From Volvariella volvacea V23 (taxonomy: Eukaryota; Basidiomycota; Agaricomycetes; Agaricales; Pluteaceae): 12,122 nt of DNA. How positions within the stretch are numbered: position 1 is the stretch's first letter; every line of letters begins with the position of its first letter. The stretch covers positions 1 to 12,122 of the forward strand of contig KB722773.1 in the NCBI GenBank assembly GCA_000349905.1, read 5' to 3'. The notes under the pieces were generated by a model, which was not told where the DNA came from, ran no database searches, and saw only the letters and a program-made list of their open reading frames with translations. Positions 1-8,603 of the stretch are shown one piece after another. A program made the position numbers and the translations under genes.

Positions 1-722
1 AAATTTTCGGGAACACCTAATACTTGATGGACGTCTCGAATGATTGCACCGGATGCCTGATACTTGTGCAACACGGCACTTGGGACGTCAGGTGGAGGTG
101 AAGTCCAGTTGTATCTGTATCTTGACGGAGCATCGCGACGATATGCGCGATGTCCATACGAGTCAGAATCGATATAATATTCGAACTCTTCGTCGGAGGG
201 TAGGCAAGAGAGTTTGAAGAGTGGATAGGAGTCAACTACAAGGCATCCGACAATCAGTTCCATCCATCTACCGTGAGGAGAGCCACACACCATGGAAGAC
301 CTCGTAGTCCAGATCGATCGTATATGTCCACTCGATTAATTCATCGTTCATCGGCGAGTGAATCCGAATCAACCACGGTTCCTCTGTATCAGCCTTGTCA
401 TCACCGCCTCCGGATTTCTCCCTTTGTTCTTTCTGTTCAAGTAACTTGTCCAACCACTCTCTAGTGTCCTTCAGGTACATCGCGTAGGAGTCTGGATCAT
501 TTCGTGGTACAGTTGCTAGGAGTTCAAGCCCAAGTCCTGTCAGTGTTTGGTCAGAACGAGATGCGTACTAGGTGAAATGGTGATGAAGTCACCTTCTGGA
601 TAACTGTCCCAGTGGTTGTATTGATAGAAGTAGAGGCCCTTGTGGCGATAGATTCTGCACAATTGATAAGTACGCTTTAGTTTGCGAATGACTACTACAC
701 ACCGATAGCCCCTCGTGCCCAT
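1..722 (-). CDS. Uncharacterised fungal protein, MGTRGYR/YNHWDSYP family (5' part, runs off left edge)
   Basis: The function is unknown. The spliced product opens MGTRGYRIYRHKG and then carries YNHWDSYPEGLG (residues 19-30), which I recognise as the conserved start of a family of fungal hypothetical proteins. Exons on the minus strand: 722-703, 654-593, 536-291 and 235-1 (open at the edge), giving about 187 visible residues. The introns, 702-655 (48 nt), 592-537 (56 nt) and 290-236 (55 nt), are all GT-AG and keep frame. After the motif comes a charged helix-like stretch (REWLDKLLEQKEQREKSGGG), an acidic linker, then WTYTIDLDYEVFHVDSYPLFKL near residues 98-118. There is no signal peptide, membrane segment or catalytic motif. 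The start codon has a strong context (ACCACCATGG). The 48-nt intron is a multiple of 3 with no stop, so retention would only insert 16 residues. Family assignment is from memory of the motif; the exon structure is read directly. Confidence 0.82.
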
Positions 723-1437
723 GGTGGTAAAGGTGTCGATGTCTTAACCAGAGTGGTGTGACGACTCGTGTTTAATTAACGCGTTACGCGCCAAGGCTCG
801 TGCCTTGATTGTACTAATTTGTAGCTCCATACATCCTCTACGCCTTAATAATGTAACAATCTACGAGGAGGATACCGGCTCCGATGGAATAGCGACATTG
901 ATGCTAAGCAGCGCCCATAATGCGTCATGGCGAATTTCGTTTGCCCATTGTCTCATCTCGTACCTTTGTTCTATCTCATTGCTTGCGCAGGTCTTTCATC
1001 CGCATTATCCAGCCTACTCTTTCGGCTAATTAAAGCGGCTGTGGCATCTTCTCAAGTTTTTATCCATCGATTCAAGGTACCTACCTAGCCGGCGTTACCT
1101 TCTTGACTCTTAACTCACTTTATTGTCTAGCTTTCCCTCGTTAACAATGCTTTCTTTCGGTATCATACTAAGTGTACGCTGTGCACCATCAATTTGGTAC
1201 CCCAACCAGCCGCTGCCCTGCGTCACGACATCTATGCATTCACACATAGCGAAATCACATTTTGATTTATAATACCTTACAGCAGTAAAAACAAGGTACG
1301 CTGATTAAATGCAATTTAAATCCTGGTAATCAAATTCATAGGTAACAACGATTAGTGCAAAGCGACTCACCTTCTCATGACTATTTCTCCCCACAACCCA
1401 CCCTTCAAAGCCCCACTACCAAGCACCCAAACCCGCC
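723..1437. other. Intergenic spacer between the MGTRGYR-family gene and the P450 3' end
   Basis: About 715 bases with no convincing gene. The open frames here are short and lack family motifs. It holds the upstream region of the minus-strand MGTRGYR-family gene (right of 722) and the 3' flank of the minus-strand P450 (left of 1438). The stretch around 1260-1340 is AT-rich and fits a 3' UTR or terminator region for the P450, but I see no clean AATAAA on the minus strand. Confidence 0.6.
779..791. promoter_or_regulatory. Possible MCB-like element pair (ACGCGT and ACGCGC)
   Basis: ACGCGT at 779-784 and ACGCGC at 786-791 lie in direct repeat next to a TTAATTAA palindrome (772-779), 57 bases upstream of the MGTRGYR-family start codon. 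ACGCGT is the MluI cell-cycle box bound by MBF-type Mbp1/Swi6 factors in fungi. The match is exact but short, so this is a weak inference. Confidence 0.25.
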
Positions 1438-3595
1438 TCACCGCCTCTTCAACACCAACGGAACAGGCCCGACGGAAAGCACCGTGCCCGCCTGGTGGGC
1501 AAACCCCATCACCCTCGTCTCCCACATCTCCTTCGTCTCCCCCTCGTCCAACTTGACCTCGACCCTCCAGTCGCGCAAGATGCACACGAGCAAACATACA
1601 GCCTCGATCGTGGCGAACTTTTTGCCGACGCAGCTGCGCGGGCCGGTGCTGAACACGGGAATTTCGGAGTCGGGGATGGTGTGCCAGCGGGAGGGGAGGA
1701 AGGCGTGTGGGTTAGGGAAGTGGTGTGGGTTGCGGTCTGTGTGGGTTGGGAGGCGTGAGTGGTGGGTAGATGGAGGCGATGAGGGTATGAGGAGGGTACG
1801 CACTGATGGATATCAGGTCAAAGATGACCCAAGTTCCATTCTTGAGGACAACAAGGTCTTCGGATGGGTGTTCGACTTTGACGGGGGCGTCAGTGGTTAG
1901 TTGTCTTGCGAGGAATATAGGCGGTGCTATGCGAGAACGAAAACATTTAGATGAATGAGAGAACAGGAAAGCGAAGAGCCTACGATATAATCGAAGTGCT
2001 TCCAGGAAGCACGAGTGGATGTGTTTAAATGGTGCCAAGTTGTCAATCTGACATTTAGTCTGTCATTTGTGCGAGACGAATATAGAAAAATAAAGCGTGC
2101 ATACAGATATGCCAGAGTCCACGGATTGTACGGCTTCTTGGTACGCCTTCTCTTGTTCTTCAGGGTACAGTGCGAGGAACCCAAGAGCCGCAGACAAGCC
2201 TGCAGCAGTAGTTTCTGACGAGCAGCTAACATTAGGGTTGACTTGGAGCAAGCCACGACTAGCACTCACCATGTCCAGCAATGAGAATGCCGACAATATC
2301 CGCTCTCTGAGCAGCATTTTCACAAATCAATTGACTATACGACCATCAAAGCAACTTACCACTTCCTCGTCGCTCATTATCTGCTTCCCACTCCCTTCTG
2401 ACGAGAACTGGATCAATCTCCTCAACAACCCACCCTTGGCATCGTCCTCATCTATGGCAGTTGGTGCCTCGTTCCTTTGATTGGAAATCAAGGTCGCGCA
2501 ACCATCGAATACGGTCTTCCATGCCAAATCGATCCGACGAACCCTGGATGGAGCGGTATTAGCATTTGTGCTGGCCTTGCCACAACCAGAAGCATAGAAA
2601 TTCACGTGTCATTTGGAAGTTTGTAGGCCAACTTGGGGAGAATCAATCTCGGGATAATAGTATCTGCTAAAACTCCGACGGCTTCGTTGAACGGCATATC
2701 GCCTTTCACTTGTTGATTGCTGGTAATTCCAAATCCACAGCGTGAAATGACTTTGATGGACATCTATGAAGCAATCGTTAGGACGGCGTGCTCGCAACGA
2801 GCTAGGTTTCTGACCTTGAGGATAAGTTCGTTGATGACGGGAACGAAGACTTCTTCTTTGTTAGTCCATCCTTCGTCTTCGAATGTTTCGCGATACACGG
2901 AAAGGGATTCTTCGCGGACGTGTGAGTGGCTGAGCTGTAGTTAGTTGGATTGCTTGTTGATTGGAAAAATAGATGTAGCTTACATTCTCCCACCAAAGGC
3001 TGGAGCTACGACTCTTCGATGAAACCTCCACTGTTCCCCATTCGCGGAAATAATGTTATCCCCAACTATGCTATTAAGAGGCGCGTCAATTACCACAATC
3101 ATGACGTGCATAATAACGGAACATCATACGAGGCAATGCTCAGCTCCCGTGGGCGGGAATGGTTGAACTTGTTCTCCGATCCAAGAATTTGCTTCATCAC
3201 ATTCCACGAGGAGACGTAGTATGCCGGCATACCAACGAGCTTTGGAACGATGGAAATGAGGTCATGGGTGTGGTTGAAAAATGCTGGCCGGTTTCGTTGT
3301 TGAATGAATAAGGCGCCATCGATCTCAAGGTACATACCTGTTTCCCGCTGGTGCCATGACCACAATTGGCCCATGCTGAAGAATGACGGTGGGAGGGCGG
3401 CGCCGAACAACGATATAGGTGAAAACAGTGGTCTATAGCCTGGTACATGTCCGACCGCCTGCAAAAGAGAGGGGAAAAAGCTCAACACCGTTTTCGCCGA
3501 GTGAAATGCAAAGACAATACCTGCAAACCACGCAAGTGTCGGAATGTAAAGAAACCAACGAGAAATGCTCCGAGGGAAATGACGATCCACGACAT
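1438..3595 (-). CDS. Cytochrome P450 monooxygenase, complete, 12 exons
   Basis: Microsomal haem-thiolate monooxygenase; substrate unknown. Exons: 3595-3521, 3458-3338, 3283-3130, 3070-2984, 2929-2815, 2763-2606, 2543-2360, 2306-2270, 2214-2105, 2047-1984, 1926-1804, 1736-1438. These give 508 residues, a normal P450 length; all 11 introns are GT-AG, 51-67 nt. Residues 1-18 (MSWIVISLGAFLVGFFTF) form an N-terminal membrane anchor. Motifs in order: C-helix W131-R135 (WRFHRR), I-helix AGHETT 308-313 (oxygen activation), K-helix ExxR E363-R366 (EALRLYPP), the PSRW arginine R426, and the haem loop FSTGPRSCVG 438-447 with ligand Cys445. No key residue is missing, so it is probably active. It needs an electron donor such as NADPH-P450 reductase, which is not seen here. 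I chose the start at 3595 because it gives the anchor and has A at -3. It is divergent from the mannosyltransferase gene. CYP family not assigned. Confidence 0.93.
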
Positions 3596-3943
3596 CCTCA
3601 GTGAGCTTTGCTAGTATGAGTGTTGATGTTAGAAGACGAAGGTCTGGTGGCTTCAATCGCCCTTTTATACCCTTGCACGACACGATAACGATACGTTACT
3701 CCCCAGGGCGGGACTGCCATTTCGGGTATCAGAGGACACCTGGGCGTCACCGATGTGGTCCGCCAAATTCTCACGAGACCCCGAGCGATGAAGGCAATCC
3801 GAGCTAAAGAAAGACGTCAACGACGAGCGCGCACCATCCGATTTTCGTCTTCAACATAAGCGTCAACGCCGACCTCTGAGTGCGACAGGCGGTCTGCCAC
3901 ATTCCCACCCGCCTCTTTCTCACACCCACCACTGGCACCGAGG
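3596..3943. other. Divergent promoter region between P450 and mannosyltransferase genes
   Basis: A 348-base spacer shared by two divergently transcribed genes. It includes a TATA box on the P450 side (entered separately) and a GACGTC palindrome with flanking A (CRE/ATF-like core) near 3813-3819. I see no coding content; the minus-strand open frame across it lacks family motifs. Confidence 0.6.
3663..3669 (-). promoter_or_regulatory. TATA box for the P450 gene
   Basis: The minus strand reads TATAAAAGG, an exact TATA box, 68-74 bases upstream of the P450 start codon. This is a plausible distance for a fungal core promoter with a short 5' UTR. It suggests an inducible, TATA-type promoter; the regulator is not evident. 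Confidence 0.5.
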
Positions 3944-5837
3944 ATGTTGAGGTCGAGGCACACGAGGTTTTGGGTTATTGCATCTGCTGTGGGATCATTG
4001 GTGAGTAGGTGAGGGATACAGCGAGATCCATTGCTGATCGTGGCTGGCTCAAAAGTTCTTGGTTTGCTATTGGTTAGCAATCGTACGGGATCCTGGACTT
4101 TCATTCCCCGTCTCCGATGCCAACCCCGTACACACAACCACAGAAGCGATCGCTGCACCTGATACGACGGAACTGCACACGGGGACGGTGGAGACCCTGG
4201 AGCCTGTGGATAGCGCGCCTCAACACTCAGGACCGAGGAGAGCAAATGCGACGTTTTACATGCTAGCACGGAACTCTGACATATATGGCGTCCTCGACGC
4301 TATAGAGCAGATTGAAAAGAGATTCAACAGGAGGTTTGGCTATCCATACGTCTTTCTCAATGACATGCCGTTCACGGAAGCGTTCAAGGAGTGAGTACTT
4401 TTGTCTGTTTGCTCTTGGTCAGTGCCAACCGTTCCGCAGGCGTGTCGCGAATGCAACAAACGCTACGATGGAATTTGGGAAGATACCGAATGAGTACTGG
4501 CTGCAACCCTTTTGGATTGACGAGGAGAAGGCTGCGGGGAAGAGGAAGATCTTGAAGAATATGAAGGTTCCATATGGTGGTGAGTCCTCTCATGAGTATA
4601 TGCTAGCGCTATCCTCGCTCTGGTCTGATATCATTATTGAAAGATAGCGTCTCGTATGTCCATCGATTGTGTTCGAGATGGACCTGATGTAATCCCTCAA
4701 TGCCTCTGTAGATACCGCAACATGTGCCGATTCAACTCCGGGGTGAGTGAGCATGCGCATCTATCCTTATTTCCCTATGAACCATGCTTTCTCTTTTGTA
4801 TATCGTCACTTCATTCGACATAATCCCGCTGTCGTGTAATGACTGTTACAGTTCTTTTACCGCCACGAACTTATGCAGAAGTACCGCTGGTACTGGCGGA
4901 TTGAGTGAGCTTTCTCCCGATTTTATCGCTTACAGCACTTGAACGCATCCACTCTAGACCTGGAATCAAATTTCACTGCGACATCCTGACCGACCCCTTC
5001 CTCTACCTCGAAGAAAACAGCAAAACATACGGTAACCCTACCCGCACTATCCAATATCCACTCAACTCAAACCTCACACAGGCTTTTCAATCGCGGCCAA
5101 GGAAATCAGAACCACGGTGTACAATCTCTGGTGGCACGTTAAAAGTGAGCACTTTGCTCCCTATCAAGGAGTCCGAGCGAGGCTAAAGCTGAGAGTTGCA
5201 GAGTTCATCGACGAACACCCAGAATACGTAGCGCAAAACAACGCCGTAAACTTCATCTCCAACAACGACGGAGGCGTTTACAACTACTGCCACTGTGCGT
5301 ACCTTCCCTTCTTCCTCGATTCGTTGTCATTCATCCCTCGTCATCACCTCTGCCAAGTCTGGTCCAACTTTGAGATCGCCGATATGGAGTTCTTCCGCGG
5401 CCCCGCCTACTCTGCCTTCTTCGACATGCTCGATCAGGCCGGTGGATTCTACTACCAGGTACGCCATCCCCCCCCTTCTCTCCATCCTTTCCCCACATTC
5501 AATTTAACCCACCATCGTATTCGCAAAGCGCTGGGGAGACGCACCAGTGCACAGCCTCGCCCTCGCCCTCTTCCTGGACAAAACCAAGCTGCACTTTTTC
5601 GACGATATAGGGTACCAGCACGACGACTGGACGCACTGTCCGAGCATGGCGCACGAGGAGGTGTGGAAGGGGGAGGGAAAGTGCGATTGCGATCCCGAAA
5701 ACAACTTTGGTGAGTCTGGTCGGCGTTGAATTCTTCGTGTTTTGGGTTGAGCTGACGTCTGGTGCCCGATGGCGGTGGCGGTGGTAGATTATCAGGTTGG
5801 CTCGTGTCGGAGGGAGTGGGACCGGCTTTGGGAGTGA
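3944..5837 (+). CDS. Alpha-1,2-mannosyltransferase, glycosyltransferase family 15 (Kre2/Mnt1/Ktr type), complete, 12 exons
   Basis: Golgi type II membrane enzyme that transfers mannose from GDP-mannose in alpha-1,2 linkage onto O- and N-linked glycans. Exons: 3944-4000, 4056-4390, 4440-4579, 4644-4653, 4712-4742, 4852-4904, 4958-5031, 5082-5144, 5202-5294, 5358-5458, 5529-5709, 5788-5837; 395 residues. Residues 9-29 are one hydrophobic signal anchor, split by the first intron; 30-80 form a stem; the catalytic domain follows. GT15 motifs: YPYVFLNDMPFTEAFK (about 115-130), YRNMCRF, FFYRHELM (192-199), YWRIEPG with E209, WSNFEIADMEFF with E291 (equivalent, from memory, of the proposed Kre2p catalytic Glu), GDAPVHS with H327 (probable metal ligand), and HDDWTHCP. 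Sequons NAT lie at 83, 135 and 138. Kre2p is 442 residues, so this is slightly short, mainly in the stem. The start is chosen because only it supplies the membrane anchor. The exact KRE2/KTR paralogue is not resolvable. Confidence 0.93.
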
Positions 5838-6268
5838 AGCTGGAGCTTGGGCGTGTTGCGAATCGTTTTGCTGGTGTGCTGGTGATTTGTTGGTACTTTT
5901 ATCCAGGACAACGTTGCATAGTTAATCTTATATACCCGACTGCTTTCGATTTCGCATGTACATCGCATTGTGATTTTAGCATAATCTAACCGTTGATCGC
6001 TCGTTCGTGTGGTAAGCTCGTCCAGAGCCCCATGTGTTGCACGAAGCATTCACAGCGTTGAAATATGCTCGCAACGGAGACAGAGATCCAAATGGGATAC
6101 ATCGAAAGCGGCTACAGATGTAATGCACAACAATCGCCACCACCGCCCCGCGTCAAGTAACAAAACAAAACAGCACACACGCCAGACACTTTCCCCGATC
6201 CCGGTGCGTGAGGCAACAACACGAGAAGAAAGTAAAGTACAACACAGCCAAAACGCTCTGATAGCAAT
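5838..6268. other. Convergent 3' spacer between mannosyltransferase and eIF3e genes
   Basis: A 431-base gap between two convergent stop codons. It should hold both 3' UTRs and terminators. I find no canonical AATAAA on either strand and no coding motif in the short open frames. Confidence 0.55.
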
Positions 6269-8002
6269 CTAATGCGCAGCAACAACGGGTACCCTACTCT
6301 CGTTCCTCCCGATCTGCCCTTGCCCCTGCAACTGCTGCGCCCCAGGCCCCTGCGGCAACGATGGTTGCTGTTGCTGTTGGTTTTGCTGCTGCTGCTGTGC
6401 AGATGGCTGGGGCGCACGCGGGACAGCCGCGCCAAGTGCTTGAGTGCGGAGTGCGAGTCCGCGGGTCTTTTCGATGACGTTTTGGTAGATCGGCTGGGGC
6501 GGTCTGTTGATTTCGATTGCGTTCTGTGGGTGAAGGAGGAGGGGGAGGGATGAGTAATGATATAGAGTATAGGACGGGACGAGGATGTGAAGAGAGGGAA
6601 TTGTGTGCTTACGTTTTCGAGATCGATTTTGGCGTCCGCGCCCATCCGCGTCTCGCGGATGAGGTTGACGATCCATTTTTCGCCTTCGTCCCGGGAGAGG
6701 TTGAGGCGATCAGAGAGGTCGCTATATGCGCCGTGTCCAGCACAAAGACATCCACGGACCAGAACACACGCACCTGATGTCGATCCGCTGGTGGATCCTG
6801 CAGTACGCCTCGCTGATCAGATATCTCGCGTTATCCAAAAACTCCTCTCTGTACTCTGACAGGAAAAAGTCGTCCCCGACCACCTTCTCGGCCAAGGAGA
6901 GCTCCTTTTGGGCAGCTTCAAAGTCAAACTCGACGTACAGCTCCTTGAGGAAGGACGTAACCGGGTCTTGGTATTGGTACTCTTCTAGTTGGATGACCTT
7001 GACGACTTCTCGGATGGCATTGCGCACGCGTGCTGAGATGGGGTTTGCAGACGTCGCAGGGGCCGACGCGGCTTTTCTGCATAGGATGGCGGCTGCGGTG
7101 AGGTATCTCAGGACCCAGGGACACGCGGTCTGAATCGTGTTCAAATAGCTCGGGGCGAGGAACGTCTCCAAAAGCAGTGTGCGGCCCTGGGGATGGTTGA
7201 AGTAGATGAACAGCGACCAGTGCAGGAGCCACGTCCGGGAGTGGAGCTGGGCGAGCGCCTGTTCGCTCGAGGAGACGAGGAGGGAACTGGGGCTGCGCGA
7301 GTCGATGGCCTCGCGGAGGGTGTTGAGCTCCTCGAGCGCGACTTCCCAGCGGCCGGTGAGGATGTCGCAGGCGAGTTTGCCCCAGTGGGCGGAGATGTTG
7401 AGGTCGCTGTCGGTGGAGAGGACGCGGAAGTGGTAGAGGTAGTCTGCGGCGCCGCTGTAGTTTCCGTAGGAGTATTGGAATTGGCCAAAGTTGTAGAGGG
7501 CGGTGATTTGCTCGAGGGTTAACTGGAGGTGGGTGGGTGGGTGGATGGGGGAGGGGTGGGAGGAGGGTGGGACGTACGTTGTAGTTGTCTTTTAGGTATT
7601 GGAGGTTTTGGTTCTTGTCTTGACGCAGAGCCTGTGCAACATCGGGGTTCTCAATAACGTCTAGCACGGCTTGGGCTTCTTGCTGCAGTCTTTCGTGGGT
7701 CGATACGGCGTTCTGGCGCTTCGTTTCGTATTCTGGTGATTATCTGGATTTCAATTTACAGGGCCACGAAGGAACACACAAACAGCATGCTTACCCGGTG
7801 GAACCTCCTGGTCCGGGTAGATCTGCTGGAACAGGCTGACAGCATAGTCAACCATGTTCGTCCCTTTTGCCAGTTCATATTGGGCTGCCTGGACCTCTTC
7901 TGCGGGGAACAGCCCCGTTTCAGCAAGACGAGCGAGAAGAGGGAAAGACAGATGGCGGTCGAGGTAGGGGATGATGGTCTTTGAGAGATCGTGCTCGGCC
8001 AT
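6269..8002 (-). CDS. INT6: Eukaryotic translation initiation factor 3 subunit E (eIF3e/Int6), complete, 5 exons
   Basis: PCI-domain subunit of eIF3, which binds the 40S ribosome and helps recruit mRNA; cytoplasmic. Exons: 8002-7795, 7732-7578, 7522-6774, 6721-6613, 6523-6269; 491 residues. The introns (62, 55, 52 and 89 nt) are GT-AG. The N-terminus ([20 protein letters not shown], then NMVDYA) matches the eIF3e signature closely. The middle has the helical repeats expected of the family ([40 protein letters not shown]). The PCI/winged-helix end holds [20 protein letters not shown] and [11 protein letters not shown] just before residue 408. Past about residue 440 the tail is low-complexity and Gln-rich (Q450-Q460), longer than in human eIF3e (445 residues), as in many fungi. 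The start context is good (G at -3 and +4). It is divergent from the flavoprotein gene, with which it shares an upstream region. Confidence 0.95.
6365..6397 (-). repeat. CAG/CAA repeat tract coding for Gln in the eIF3e tail
   Basis: Eleven codons, ten of them CAG or CAA with one Asn interruption (Q450-Q460 of eIF3e). It is a short coding microsatellite likely to vary in length between strains. It lies after the PCI domain, so variation is probably tolerated. Confidence 0.8.
7531..7571 (+). repeat. G-run tract (possible G-quadruplex) in eIF3e intron 2
   Basis: On the plus strand there are eight runs of three to five G separated by one to four bases, starting GGGTGGGTGGG. The tract fills most of the 55-nt second intron of eIF3e (7577-7523), so the pre-mRNA is C-rich pyrimidine, including CCACCC repeats before the acceptor. 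The run pattern satisfies the usual G3+N1-7 quadruplex rule. Any effect on expression is inference. Confidence 0.6.
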
Positions 8003-8603
8003 CGCTGCGGGATTTGAGGCGCTTTCGGGTGCTCGTCGGCGTCGTCGATGGCGATGGGGCCAATCTATGCGATATGGATTCCAAAATTTGGTGCACAGCC
8101 ACAAGGGGGTTGCCGGGTGTTTTCCCACGAGCCTGGCGGTGTGTTCTGACGCGAACGTTGCTCCTCGACTGCCGCGTTCTATGTCCACCGCACCTCACAC
8201 CCTGGCCTCGCCCGACGTCTGCAGCTTGTCTCAATTTCGTCTCGGTTTCGTGTTTGATGTCGGCTCGCGGCTGGCAGTCTCGTGACCCCGCCCCATGGAT
8301 TAATCAGCGCCGAACGCATATCAATTGATTTCTAACAAAACGCCTCGCCAACAACACGGAACGGTGATCTGCGTCGCACGCTGGTCCAGAGTCCATAAAG
8401 GACAGCGCCCACCCTCTGCGGGCCATCTGCGCGACCCTCTCTGTCAGACGTTTATAATTATCCCCGAAGCCGTACCAGATCAAATATCCACCCACTCAGG
8501 TGACACCGCTTTATAAGCTTGGCACTCCCCCTACATATACATGCTGTCCTCCTTCTTCCTGCGACTCGTTCATATCCTCCTCACACTCTTTCGACTGTTC
8601 ACC
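8003..8603. other. Divergent promoter region between eIF3e and flavoprotein genes
   Basis: About 600 bases separate the two start codons. It holds a CCAAT on the plus strand at 8060-8064, about 60 bases from the eIF3e start, and a TATA-like site at 8512-8517 on the flavoprotein side. The open frames on both strands across this stretch are short and motif-free, and I treat them as chance. Confidence 0.55.
8512..8517 (+). promoter_or_regulatory. TATA-like element for the flavoprotein gene
   Basis: TATAAG lies 92 bases before the ATG at 8604 and 29 bases before the in-frame ATG at 8541. If transcription starts about 30 or more bases downstream, the 8541 ATG is at or upstream of the transcript start. 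This supports 8604 as the true start. It is a short motif and not proven. Confidence 0.35.

Noticed and set aside
805..1029. 74-codon plus-strand frame in the left intergenic region
   Set aside because: Short, no recognisable motif, no clear splice partners, and composition like the surrounding non-coding DNA.
2048..2359. The P450 as a pseudogene, because its frame breaks many times
   Set aside because: Every break is resolved by a GT-AG intron of 51-67 nt. The spliced frame is 508 residues with all haem, I-helix and K-helix residues present.
3817..4269. 150-codon minus-strand frame across the P450/mannosyltransferase promoter
   Set aside because: It overlaps the first two exons of the mannosyltransferase on the other strand, has no motif, and would leave no promoter for either gene.
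4743..4851. The 109-nt intron of the mannosyltransferase as a host for a C/D snoRNA
   Set aside because: It is the longest intron here, but I see no C box (RTGATGA) with a matching D box and terminal stem.
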